From Butyrivibrio sp. (lineage in GTDB: Bacteria > Bacillota > Clostridia > Lachnospirales > Lachnospiraceae): DNA of 64,000 bases. Under the pieces are notes generated by a model that saw only the letters and a program-made list of their open reading frames with translations, did not search any database and had not been told where the DNA came from. Both the position numbers and the translations under genes were made by a program. Shown here piece by piece: positions 26,229-34,856 of this stretch (the first letter of the stretch is position 1; every line of letters begins with the position of its first letter). The DNA is taken from the NCBI GenBank assembly GCA_017535785.1, contig JAFXTN010000008.1, forward strand, positions 1 through 64,000. Reading direction: 5' to 3'.

Positions 26229-27527
26229 ATGAAAAAGAGATTGGCGGCGATATTGATCGCTACATTTACACTGTGCAGCATCTTAAGCGGATGTGGAAAA
26301 ACTACCGATTCATCAGCTCCTACAGGTGCCGATGATAGTGCGAAAGCCGGTGGTGCACAAACTTTAAAGATATGGTCTATTGCAACGGAGGGAGATTCGT
26401 CTCATCATGCTTATGAGGCAGCTATCGCTGATTATATGAGTGCACATCCCGATGTGACTGTTGAGATGGAAACCTTCGAAAACGAGTCTTATAAAACCAA
26501 GATCAAAACCGTTGCCGCTTCGGATGAATTACCCGATATTTACTTTACTTGGGGCGGCGGATTTTCACAGCCTTTTGTTGAGGCAGGCAAGGCTTTGAAT
26601 CTGGATTCTTATTACACTGATTATCAGGATGAATTACCACAGGGAACTATGTCATATGCTACCTACGACGGATCTGTATATGGCGTTCCCTACGTGGTTT
26701 CTATTTCAGGAATTTTCTATAACAAAAAAATGTTTGAACAATATGGTCTTAGCGAGCCCAAAACCTGGGACGATCTGATGAACGTTACCAAAACTTTCTT
26801 GGATAACGGAATCACACCTTTTGGTGTAAGCGTTAAGGAAGCATGGGTTATGGCAATGTTTAACGATGCACTCACTCTTAAGTGTGTAGGACCTGAGATG
26901 CTTGATAAGGCATTTACAGGAAGCGGAACAGGATACGAAGATGCAGGATTTACGGATGCAGCTGAGAAGCTCAGCGAGCTCTTTAAGATGGGAGCATTTG
27001 ATAAAAATGCGGCTGCACTTTCAAATGACGAAGCTGTTTCGGAATTTTTGGCAGGAACAGTTCCTATGTATGTGACAGGAGCATGGCTTGATGGTTCAAT
27101 CCAATCCGGAGCAGAGAATCCCGATGACTTCTCATTCATGCCTTTCCCCGCATGTAGCGATCAGGCTGTTCTTGAGGACTCAATGGGCGGAGCTCAGGAT
27201 ATGTTGATGGTAAATCCCAAAACAAAGGATGCCGATCTTGCTGCAAACGCTGCTTTTGAGATAGCTAAGAGCCTGTCCAAGTACGGATATCAGGATGGTG
27301 CCGGTCTGGCAGCTTGGAAAGTTGATTATGAAGTGGAAGGACAGAGCCCTATTTCCGAGCGCATGGCAGAGTGCGTAAACGAGGCAAACTCACTGACAGT
27401 TTGGTCCGGAACACTCATGAGCGCAGAGGATTATACAGATTATCAGTCTGCTCTTCAGGAGTTCTTTGTTGGCAACATAGATTCAAAGACATTTGTTGAA
27501 ACAATGAATAAGATGTTGACAGAGTAG
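26229..27527 (+). CDS. ABC transporter sugar-binding lipoprotein
   Basis: A 432-residue family 1 solute-binding protein. The lipobox LSGC places the lipidated Cys near residue 22. The mature part has the usual LKIWSIATEGDSSHHAYEAAI start and IYFTWGGGFSQPFVEAGKAL substrate-cleft segment. Captures an oligosaccharide outside the membrane for the permeases at 27536 and 28414; sugar not identifiable. AAAGGAGG precedes the ATG. No ATPase is in the operon, so a shared MsmK-type ATPase elsewhere is expected. Confidence 0.92.
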   Translation: MKKRLAAILIATFTLCSILSGCGKTTDSSAPTGADDSAKAGGAQTLKIWSIATEGDSSHHAYEAAIADYMSAHPDVTVEMETFENESYKTKIKTVAASDELPDIYFTWGGGFSQPFVEAGKALNLDSYYTDYQDELPQGTMSYATYDGSVYGVPYVVSISGIFYNKKMFEQYGLSEPKTWDDLMNVTKTFLDNGITPFGVSVKEAWVMAMFNDALTLKCVGPEMLDKAFTGSGTGYEDAGFTDAAEKLSELFKMGAFDKNAAALSNDEAVSEFLAGTVPMYVTGAWLDGSIQSGAENPDDFSFMPFPACSDQAVLEDSMGGAQDMLMVNPKTKDADLAANAAFEIAKSLSKYGYQDGAGLAAWKVDYEVEGQSPISERMAECVNEANSLTVWSGTLMSAEDYTDYQSALQEFFVGNIDSKTFVETMNKMLTE

Positions 27528-27535
27528 GTGTTAAC

Positions 27536-28411
27536 ATGGATAAAGTCAGACACAACAAGGGGGCAGCAATTATATTGCTGCTCCCTGCAATAATATTATT
27601 TGTATCCATTATCATCATACCTATTATATGTTCCGGGTATTACAGTCTTACGGAATGGGACGGGATAAGGGATAAAGTATTTATCGGTTTTTCCAACTAC
27701 CGTGAATTGTTCGAGGGAGAAGTTTTACGCGGTTCTATTAAAAACATGCTTCTACTGGCTCTGTGCGCTGTAGGTATCCAGCTTCCTCTCGCTCTTGTTT
27801 TTGCGATCCTGATATCAGGAGGAATAAAGGGCGAAAAGATGTATATGACGGTATTCTTTATTCCTGTTATGCTTTCGACAGTTGTGATCGGTCAGCTTTG
27901 GCTCAAGATATATAACCCGTCTCACGGGTTGTTAAATGGGATCTTAAGCATGATAGGTCTTGAGAATTATGCGGATTCTTGGCTTGGCAATCAGGGAAAA
28001 GTACTGGCGGCAGTCTTTGTCCCGATGATATGGCAATATGTCGGATACCATATGCTGTTAATGTATGCAGGTATCAAATCCATCAACTCAGAGATAATAG
28101 AAGCTGCCAAAATAGATGGAGCGAACGGATTTCAGATTGCATGTCGCATAACAATACCAATGCTCATGCCGGTGCTTGAAGTATGTACTATCTTTGCGGT
28201 TACCGGTGCATTTAAGTCCTTCGATCTTATCTACATTCTTACGGGAGGCGGCCCTGCGCATGCTTCGGAAGTTCCGAGTACATTGATGTTTACTGAGATC
28301 TTTCAAAAGAACCATTATGGTGTCGGTAGCGCGATAGCTATTTTTATAATACTGATATGCTTCACTTCTGCCATCATTATCAAACGTATTTTTAAACGTT
28401 GGGAGGTGTGA
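27536..28411 (+). CDS. Sugar ABC transporter permease (MalF/UgpA-type)
   Basis: A 291-residue membrane permease with six helices and the EAA loop EAAKIDGANGFQIACRITIPML (about residues 189-210). Carbohydrate uptake type 1 family. Starts 8 bp after the binding-protein gene; couples with the permease at 28414. Confidence 0.93.
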   Translation: MDKVRHNKGAAIILLLPAIILFVSIIIIPIICSGYYSLTEWDGIRDKVFIGFSNYRELFEGEVLRGSIKNMLLLALCAVGIQLPLALVFAILISGGIKGEKMYMTVFFIPVMLSTVVIGQLWLKIYNPSHGLLNGILSMIGLENYADSWLGNQGKVLAAVFVPMIWQYVGYHMLLMYAGIKSINSEIIEAAKIDGANGFQIACRITIPMLMPVLEVCTIFAVTGAFKSFDLIYILTGGGPAHASEVPSTLMFTEIFQKNHYGVGSAIAIFIILICFTSAIIIKRIFKRWEV

Positions 28412-28413
28412 CA

Positions 28414-29241
28414 GTGAAGGAAAAGATAGCAAAAAAGATTAAGCACATTATCCTTATCATATGGTTGGTATTGTGTATATTTCCGCTATATTGGTTGTTG
28501 GCATTTTCGCTAAAAAACAACAATGAGATTTTTAACGGAAATCCTCTGGCACTTCCTAAGGTATGGCAGTTTGAAAATTATAAGAGCGCTATGTCGGTAG
28601 GAAACGTGCTCGTATATTTTAGAAACAGCATTTTTGTAACGGCACTTACGATAGTGATCGTGATAATCACTTCGGTTATGGCTTCCTATGCGCTCAGCAG
28701 ACTTATATTTGTCGGAAGAAAGATGTTAAATATACTGTTTGTACTGGGACTTACGATCCCGATACATGCTGCGCTGTTGCCTGTTTTTTTGATACTGCAG
28801 AAAATAGGATTTCTTAACTCATATGCATCGCTTATAATCCCTTATTCTGCCTTTGCATTATCTATGGCAATACTTATATGCAACAGTTTTATGGCGGGTA
28901 TCCCTTACGAACTGGAGGACGCTGCCTGCATTGACGGATGCGGAACCTTGGGGATCTTCTTTAGGGTAATTGTTCCGCTGATGAGACCTGCACTTTCTAC
29001 CATAGCTATTTTTACATTTCTTCAGGCGTGGAATGAATTGATGTTTGCAACTGTATTTATAAGCGATTCTCAGCATAGAACACTCACAGTTGGTATCCAA
29101 ACACTTGCAGGCACTTATTCGACCAATTGGGGGCCCATAGGTGCAGCCCTTGCAATTGCAACATTCCCGACAATTGTAGTATATTTATTTATGAGTAACA
29201 AAGTTCAGCAAAGCCTCATTGCAGGAGCTGTGAAGGGGTGA
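28414..29241 (+). CDS. Sugar ABC transporter permease (MalG/UgpE-type)
   Basis: A 275-residue permease with six membrane helices and EAA loop (ELEDAACIDGCGTLGIFFRV, about residues 167-186). I set the start at GTG 28414 (VKEKIAKK), as GGGAGGTG lies just upstream; an upstream TTG at 28399 lies within the 3' end of the previous gene and lacks a site. Followed with 4-bp-type overlap by the histidine kinase. Confidence 0.9.
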   Translation: MKEKIAKKIKHIILIIWLVLCIFPLYWLLAFSLKNNNEIFNGNPLALPKVWQFENYKSAMSVGNVLVYFRNSIFVTALTIVIVIITSVMASYALSRLIFVGRKMLNILFVLGLTIPIHAALLPVFLILQKIGFLNSYASLIIPYSAFALSMAILICNSFMAGIPYELEDAACIDGCGTLGIFFRVIVPLMRPALSTIAIFTFLQAWNELMFATVFISDSQHRTLTVGIQTLAGTYSTNWGPIGAALAIATFPTIVVYLFMSNKVQQSLIAGAVKG

Positions 29242-29243
29242 TT

Positions 29244-30971
29244 ATGTTCAAAAATTTAAAGCATAGAATACTCTTTAAAGGTAATTTAAAAAAGCACATG
29301 CGTATAATGCTTGCGCTTATGCTTACGGGTTACCTCGGGGTATCTATGCTTTTCTTTTGCATTGTTCTTCAGCACAGGCTTATCCCGTATTACAGAAGCG
29401 TCAACGAGGATGCACTCGAGACCGCAAAGATAAGCTGTGAGAAGGTCTTTGAAAATCTAAGTTCCCTAAGTAAGATAATAATGTTTTCGGATGAGATAAC
29501 GGCATACCTTACGGATAATAATTCATCGCATTACGCGCATACCAAGGAAGCCATAAGATATATGTATCTGTGCACCAATTACTATGACAAGATCGATTCG
29601 GTCTACGTGTTTAAAACAAACGGTGAATACGTAAATATCAATACATCATTCGGGCATGTGAGCGTTGACAGAGATAAGGTAAAAAACACTGATTTGATAA
29701 AAGATATTACGTCACTGGGCGGAGGATATCGCGTGCTTACAGACAAAAACGGATTATTTATCCGAAAAGACCGCGAATTCTTTACTTTTATCCGTGCCAT
29801 CAATGATCTTGAAACATTGCGGCCGATAGGAGTGATAGCGATTAATTGTCCGCTCAGTCTTTTGGAAAGTGCTGTCGGAGACAGTGAGGATCTGGCACTG
29901 TTTGACAGTAACGGAAATGTTTTCTTCGGAGAAGAATTCAGTAAGCAGTTTATAGGTGAGCATCTGAGTGAGCTTGTTGAGGGGAATGATGACGGGAACG
30001 TTCATGCTCTTGATAAATATTCTATAGCTACGGCAAGCATTGCCAATTCCGATCTGTTTCTCATAAAGAAAATGGCAATATCCGTTGTGTCGCAGATGCA
30101 GAGGGAAATAATATGGCTACTTGTTATCCTGCTCATCCTGGCGGTGGTATTTATGTATGCTATGAATATGTATATGAGGATCATAGTGATAAGGCCGCTT
30201 GAGAAGCTTTCCGAGACAATGGATAAGGTAAAAGACGGATACATGCATCGGGCAGGACTTACAACTCAGGTCGATGAGATCAATATTTTAAAAGACAGCT
30301 ATAACAACATGATCATAAAGATCAATGATCTTATCCTTGAACTGGTTGAGCAGGAGAAGGTTCTTGCACAGAGCAGATTGGATGTTCTGGTAGAGCAGAT
30401 AAATCCGCATTTCCTTTATAACACACTGGAAACCTTGGGCTATATGTCATTGGAAAGTGACAGGAAAGAAGTATATGAAGCGATAGTTAGTCTCGGAGAT
30501 TTTTACAGGATATTCTTAAACAGCGGCGAAGAAATGACTACGGTAGAGCTTGAACTGGAAATGATACAGAACTATTTGAAGCTTCAGAAATTGCGTTATG
30601 ATGACTTGTTTGAAGACTACTATGATATAAATCCCAGGGTCCTGAATATTCATATACCTAAGCTGATACTGCAGCCGCTTGTCGAAAATTCTTTATATCA
30701 TGGGCTTCGCAAAAAGGATGAAAAAGGAGTTATCAGGATAACTGCGGATTTTGAAGATAATAATCTTGCACTTACCATTTATGATTCCGGAATCGGAATG
30801 ACGGAAGAAGAGATAGAAATGGTGATACACACAGACACCGGTGGCTTTGGCTTGTATAAGACCCTTCAAAGATTGAGTTACCTGTACAAGAGCGAAAACC
30901 TTTACAGGATTGAGTCAGTTAAAGGAGAGTTCTTTAGGATAACCTTACTTCTTCCGTATGATAAATGTTGA
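29244..30971 (+). CDS. Sensor histidine kinase (YesM-type)
   Basis: About 575 residues: membrane segment near 19-40, an extracytoplasmic Cache-like sensor (about 45-270), a second membrane segment near 290, HAMP (IVIRPLEKLSETMDKV), then the His_kinase domain with INPHFLYNTLETLGYM carrying the phospho-accepting His, and an HATPase domain (LVENSLYHGL, YDSGIGM, GGFGLYKTLQRL). It should sense sugar or the binding protein and phosphorylate the regulator at 30989. Start ATG 29244 has AAGGGGTG upstream. Confidence 0.9.
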   Translation: MFKNLKHRILFKGNLKKHMRIMLALMLTGYLGVSMLFFCIVLQHRLIPYYRSVNEDALETAKISCEKVFENLSSLSKIIMFSDEITAYLTDNNSSHYAHTKEAIRYMYLCTNYYDKIDSVYVFKTNGEYVNINTSFGHVSVDRDKVKNTDLIKDITSLGGGYRVLTDKNGLFIRKDREFFTFIRAINDLETLRPIGVIAINCPLSLLESAVGDSEDLALFDSNGNVFFGEEFSKQFIGEHLSELVEGNDDGNVHALDKYSIATASIANSDLFLIKKMAISVVSQMQREIIWLLVILLILAVVFMYAMNMYMRIIVIRPLEKLSETMDKVKDGYMHRAGLTTQVDEINILKDSYNNMIIKINDLILELVEQEKVLAQSRLDVLVEQINPHFLYNTLETLGYMSLESDRKEVYEAIVSLGDFYRIFLNSGEEMTTVELELEMIQNYLKLQKLRYDDLFEDYYDINPRVLNIHIPKLILQPLVENSLYHGLRKKDEKGVIRITADFEDNNLALTIYDSGIGMTEEEIEMVIHTDTGGFGLYKTLQRLSYLYKSENLYRIESVKGEFFRITLLLPYDKC

Positions 30972-30988
30972 TACATGAGGGAATCGTC

Positions 30989-31717
30989 ATGCATAGGATA
31001 ATGATAGTCGATGATGAAAAGGCCATAAGAAATCTGATAAAAAAACTTATTAAGTGGGATGAGCTTGATGCGGAATTTGTAGGTGAAGCAAAGAGCGGTA
31101 TAGAAGCAATACAATTGCTCGACGATCTGATGCCGGACATAATCCTTGTCGACATCAGAATGCCCTTTATGGATGGACTTACCTTCATCAAGTACCTTCG
31201 AGAGATCTATGAAAATATAAGCGTTATCGTTATTTCCGCGTATTCTGATTTTGAGTATGCGAGACAGTGTATTGAGCTTGGCGTTGAGCATTATCTTTTA
31301 AAACCGATATCAGAAAATAAGCTGAATGAGACGGTCGCAGATTCGATAAACAGAGGAAGAAAAAGAATCAATGAAAGTAAGGAGTCTTCGCCTTCCGAAT
31401 ACAACATCAACCGCTATGTGGCCTATATGAAAAAGAACTATGCCAATCCTGAGCTTAGCATGTCATATGCCGCAAAGCACTTTGGGTTCAGCAGTGGATA
31501 TTTCAGTAGAAAGTTTAAAGAAGTCACAGGAGAGACCTTTGTCGATAGCCTGACCTCGTATCGAATGGAAAGAGCAATGGAGATGGCTCTTAAAGGAGAA
31601 CTTATGTACATGGCTGCCGAGGCGGTTGGAATTCCCGATGTAAGTTATTTCGGGAAATGCTTCAAAAGGCACACCGGCATGTCATATACCGAATATGCCA
31701 AGGATGGTCCCAAATGA
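30989..31717 (+). CDS. Response regulator with AraC-type output (YesN-type)
   Basis: A 242-residue regulator: receiver domain at 1-120 (MIVDDEKAIRNL, phospho-Asp in DIILVDIRMP, Lys in LLKP) and AraC DNA-binding domain at about 143-240 (MSYAAKHFGFSSGYFSRKFKEVTG). Shorter than YesN of Bacillus because the linker is reduced. ATG 30989 is chosen over 30965 because GAGGGA lies between them. Probably activates the sugar operon through the repeats near 26123. Confidence 0.9.
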   Translation: MHRIMIVDDEKAIRNLIKKLIKWDELDAEFVGEAKSGIEAIQLLDDLMPDIILVDIRMPFMDGLTFIKYLREIYENISVIVISAYSDFEYARQCIELGVEHYLLKPISENKLNETVADSINRGRKRINESKESSPSEYNINRYVAYMKKNYANPELSMSYAAKHFGFSSGYFSRKFKEVTGETFVDSLTSYRMERAMEMALKGELMYMAAEAVGIPDVSYFGKCFKRHTGMSYTEYAKDGPK

Positions 31718-31745
31718 CGGGGGTAATGGTTCATATTTTTTTAAT

Positions 31746-31774
31746 TTGACAAAAGATGAAATGCGGACTAAATT
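31746..31774 (+). promoter_or_regulatory. Sigma-A promoter upstream of the DUF2156 gene
   Basis: TTGACA (31746-31751), 17 bp, TAAATT (31769-31774). The element TAATGGTTCAT lies 12 bp upstream, similar to one in front of the sugar operon. Confidence 0.6.
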
Positions 31775-31824
31775 GATTGTGTACAATCTAATATAATGTT
31801 CATTCGTTAGTTTGGAGTCTAATT

Positions 31825-32751
31825 ATGGATAAAAAACTTGCATTTCACAAACCGAATTTTGAAGAAGCTGCGGAGCTTTCCAAGATATATGCGCTAAGAG
31901 ACAATAAGACCTGCGACAGCACGGTGCTTGATACGTATATCTGGAAAGGTCTGTATAATACGGAAGTTTATTATGAGGAGGGCGTTGCGCTCATTCTTAT
32001 GAAGGATGAGAAGGGATATTTTGCGGCGATGCCCTACTGCAGCGAAGAGGATCTCCCAAAGTATTTCGAGCTTTTAAGGCAATATTTCCACGAGGAATTA
32101 AAGAGCACGTTAAGGATTGACCTTGCGGACGAAGATGCTCTGAAAGTTTTGGGATTATTTGATAACCCCGAATATGTCATTGAGGAAGAAACTGACCTCA
32201 AAGACTATCTCTACGACGCCGAGGAACTCAGAACCCTTGCGGGAAAGAAGTTCCAGAAGAAAAGAAATCTCGTAAACAAATTCATGAAAGAATACGAGGG
32301 CAGATGGGAATACAAGACCATGTGCTGTGTCGACGAATATTTCCTTGAAGAGTTCATGAAAAAATGGGTCGATAACAGAGTCGCAGAAGGTGCGGATAGC
32401 GAAGATATGCTTTTCGTGGAAAAAGACGGTATCATAGATATCCTTAGAAACTGCGATAAAGTTACGTTCAGAGTAGGCGGTATCTTCATAGACGAGATGC
32501 TTGAAGCATTTTCCATCGGCTCATATAACAGCAGGGAAAAAATGGCGGTTATCAGCGTGGAGAAAGGCAATTCCGCCATTCCCGGAATATATCAGGTCAT
32601 CAATCAGCAATTTCTTATAAATTCCTTTGAAGAAGCAGAGCTTGTAAACAGAGAAGACGACATGGGGCTTGAGGGTCTAAGGCAGGCCAAGGAGAGCTAC
32701 AACCCGATCGGATACGCCAGAAAATACAGGGTTTGTGAGAAGAGCATATGA
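31825..32751 (+). CDS. DUF2156 protein (phosphatidylglycerol lysyltransferase C-terminal-like)
   Basis: A 308-residue soluble protein of the DUF2156 family, built of two GNAT-like units. Conserved parts are KKFQKKRNLVNKFMKEYEGRW (about 131-151), FRVGGIFIDEMLEAFSIGSY and FLINSFEEAELVNREDDMGLEGLRQAK at the C-terminal end. It lacks the membrane helices of MprF, so it probably aminoacylates or acylates a soluble or membrane-facing substrate that remains unknown. It overlaps the next gene by ATGA. Confidence 0.88.
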   Translation: MDKKLAFHKPNFEEAAELSKIYALRDNKTCDSTVLDTYIWKGLYNTEVYYEEGVALILMKDEKGYFAAMPYCSEEDLPKYFELLRQYFHEELKSTLRIDLADEDALKVLGLFDNPEYVIEEETDLKDYLYDAEELRTLAGKKFQKKRNLVNKFMKEYEGRWEYKTMCCVDEYFLEEFMKKWVDNRVAEGADSEDMLFVEKDGIIDILRNCDKVTFRVGGIFIDEMLEAFSIGSYNSREKMAVISVEKGNSAIPGIYQVINQQFLINSFEEAELVNREDDMGLEGLRQAKESYNPIGYARKYRVCEKSI

Positions 32752-33410
32752 TAAAAGAGTATTCGCAAAAGGATATTTTGGAAAAAGAGAATACGAGAGC
32801 GCTCTACGAAGCATCTTTTGACGATCCGAAGGAATTTGTCGACTACTATTATGACGATAAATGCCGCGACAACAGGATGATTGTAAGCGAGGAGAACGGT
32901 GAGATCATTTCGATGCTTCACCTAAATCCCTATATGGTGAATCTGTGCGGGACTACCGTTCAAAGCTACTATGTTGTTGCCGTCGCGACTAAGGAGAACA
33001 GACGTCACGAAGGGCAGATGTCGAGAGTTTTTGAAAAGACCTTTGAAATCCTGAAAAAAGAGCATATTCCTTTTATATATCTTTTGCCCGTGGACGAAGC
33101 AATCTATTCCCCTCTGGGCTTTGAAAAGGTATGCGATTTTTCTTTGGATAGGATCTCCGACTACGGAGAGATCAAGAAAAACTACGATATTTACTGCGAA
33201 AGAGACGACGATTATATCCGCAGGATGAACATGGAAGAGGAGCTCCGCAAGCTGGATAAGGGCGAAGTCCTTCCGGAAAGCCCTGTGATGATGGCGAAGA
33301 TAACTGATCTTGAAGCTTTCAGCGCCGTTGTGGGAAAAGAGCTTTCTAATGAGCATGAAGCGCTGGCATGGCTTAAGGAAAAGAGAATTTATCTCTGCGA
33401 AGAAGTTTGA
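32748..33410 (+). CDS. GNAT acetyltransferase, probably C-terminally truncated Eis-like
   Basis: A 220-residue protein. Residues 1-125 are a GNAT domain (EENGEIISMLHLNPY, VVAVATKENRRHEGQMSRVF with acetyl-CoA loop, PVDEAIYSPLGFEKV). Relatives I recall are longer (about 350-400 residues) and end in an SCP2-like domain; this one stops at KRIYLCEEV. A MATE fragment begins about 40 bp later, so one deletion may have removed both the end of this gene and the start of the next. Translationally coupled to the DUF2156 gene. Confidence 0.75.
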   Translation: MIKEYSQKDILEKENTRALYEASFDDPKEFVDYYYDDKCRDNRMIVSEENGEIISMLHLNPYMVNLCGTTVQSYYVVAVATKENRRHEGQMSRVFEKTFEILKKEHIPFIYLLPVDEAIYSPLGFEKVCDFSLDRISDYGEIKKNYDIYCERDDDYIRRMNMEEELRKLDKGEVLPESPVMMAKITDLEAFSAVVGKELSNEHEALAWLKEKRIYLCEEV

Positions 33411-33447
33411 AACCGATAACAAAAAATGACAACTGAAAAATCGAAAT

Positions 33448-33705
33448 ATAAGAGGCGTGCTGAACGGTCTTGGAGATTCTGTTTTTGCACTCATCAACGG
33501 GATCGTCGAAGTCATCGGCAGGTTTATCGTGCCCGTATTCCTTACGGGGATTTCAGCGATCGGCCTCTGGGGCATCTGGTGGTCCGTCGGGATCGTATGG
33601 GCCATGGCGGGGATCTCAGCCTGGATGAGGTATCTGCAGTACAAGAAAATGACTCTTGGAGACGGGATCGGTGATCCGCAAAATATACTCAACGGACAAA
33701 CATAA
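33448..33705 (+). pseudogene. MATE transporter 3' remnant
   Basis: The frame IRGVLNGLGDSVFALINGIVEVIGR...YLQYKKMTLG reads as the last 75-85 residues of a MATE pump, with its two terminal membrane segments, and no N-terminal part is present. The only start codons are internal GTG/CTG without ribosome sites. It is a decayed gene, distinct from the intact MATE gene at 12510. Confidence 0.8.
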
Positions 33706-33723
33706 CTTCTTATTGAGAAAAAT

Positions 33724-33747
33724 GCTCTGCATGCGCAGAGCTTTTTT
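33724..33747 (+). terminator. Rho-independent terminator after the MATE remnant
   Basis: GCTCTGC (33724-33730), loop ATGC, GCAGAGC (33735-33741), followed by TTTTTT. Confidence 0.88.
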
Positions 33748-33798
33748 ATTGTTTAAATAAAGTGGGGTATAATTAATATAAAAAAGAGGAGGCATATC

Positions 33799-34746
33799 AT
33801 GGCGACTTTAAAAGAAAGAAAAGTAGCGGTAGTAGGTTGTGGATTTGTCGGATCGGCATCTGCATTTGCCCTTATGGAAAGCGGATTGTTCTCCGAGATG
33901 GTTTTGATAGATGTAAATAAAGAAAAGGCTGAAGGGGAAGCGCTTGATATAAGTCACGGTCTTCCTTTCGCAAAGCCTATGCAGATATATGCAGGTGATT
34001 ATAAAGATGTCGCTGAGGCAGCAGTTATCGTTGTCACGGCGGGCGCGGGACAAAAGCCCGGAGAGACCAGACTTGATCTGGTAAAAAAGAATATTGGGAT
34101 CTTCAAGTCCATAATCCCTGAAATAGCTAAATATAACAGGGAAGGAATCCTTCTTATAGTTGCAAATCCGGTGGATATACTTACGTATGCGGCAGCGAAG
34201 CTGAGCGGATTCCCCGAAAACAGAGTATTCGGTTCGGGAACCGTTCTTGATACTGCAAGACTTAAATATCTGCTCGGACAGCATCTAAGTATAGACAGCA
34301 GATCTGTTCATGCGTGCATCATTGGAGAACACGGAGACAGCGAGATTGCAGCTTGGAGCAGTGCCAATGTTTCGGGAATACCGCTCAATGATTTTTGCGA
34401 GATGAGAGGACATTTCGAGCATGAGAAATCGATGAAGGAGATCGCAGAAAACGTTAAGAACAGTGCGTACAAGATCATAGAGAAAAAGGGTGCGACATAT
34501 TACGGAATAGCAATGAGCGTAAGGCGAATCTGCGAAGCGATCATCAGAGACGAGAAATCAATCCTTCCTGTATCAAGTATTCAGCACGGTGAGTTCGGAA
34601 TCGAGGACATTGCACTCAGCATGCCCGCGATCGTAGGAAGAAACGGTGTTGAGGGCGCGGTTCCAATCAACTTAAACGACGCCGAAAAAGAGGCACTAAA
34701 GGCATCTGCGGCCACATTAAAAGAAGTGCTAAAAGAAGCATTTTGA
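33799..34746 (+). CDS. ldh: L-lactate dehydrogenase
   Basis: A 315-residue NAD-dependent enzyme reducing pyruvate to L-lactate, which regenerates NAD in fermentation. Rossmann motif GCGFVGSASA (residues 13-22), mobile loop AGAGQKPGETRLDL, the GSGTVLDTARLKYLL signature and the catalytic His in IIGEHGDSE (near 178). Length and motifs complete; the Gln in QKPGE supports lactate over malate specificity. TATAAT at 33768-33773 lies upstream; AGAGGAGGC precedes the ATG. Confidence 0.95.
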   Translation: MATLKERKVAVVGCGFVGSASAFALMESGLFSEMVLIDVNKEKAEGEALDISHGLPFAKPMQIYAGDYKDVAEAAVIVVTAGAGQKPGETRLDLVKKNIGIFKSIIPEIAKYNREGILLIVANPVDILTYAAAKLSGFPENRVFGSGTVLDTARLKYLLGQHLSIDSRSVHACIIGEHGDSEIAAWSSANVSGIPLNDFCEMRGHFEHEKSMKEIAENVKNSAYKIIEKKGATYYGIAMSVRRICEAIIRDEKSILPVSSIQHGEFGIEDIALSMPAIVGRNGVEGAVPINLNDAEKEALKASAATLKEVLKEAF

Positions 34747-34788
34747 TCTTTTTATTTATTTTTGGGCTATTCTAAAAAAGAAAATTAT

Positions 34789-34804
34789 GTTAGACTACTC
34801 TAAC
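34789..34804 (+). promoter_or_regulatory. Iron-box-like palindrome, distal copy
   Basis: GTTAGACTACTCTAAC is a perfect dyad (GTTAGA / TCTAAC). It differs from the consensus at one symmetric pair (A for C). Its start is 21 bp (two helical turns) from the next box at 34810, so two dimers would bind on one DNA face. Confidence 0.55.
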
Positions 34805-34809
34805 AAACG

Positions 34810-34825
34810 GTTAGCAATAACTAAC
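34810..34825 (+). promoter_or_regulatory. Iron-box-like palindrome, proximal copy
   Basis: GTTAGCAATAACTAAC, one mismatch from the GTTAGC-N4-GCTAAC consensus, 31 bp before the lipoprotein gene at 34857. Confidence 0.65.
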
Positions 34826-34856
34826 AAAGCAAACCCGTTTAGAGAGGAGTCATAAT

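Noticed and set aside
33808-34284. 158-codon frame opposite ldh
   Set aside because: Antisense shadow of a fully conserved lactate dehydrogenase.
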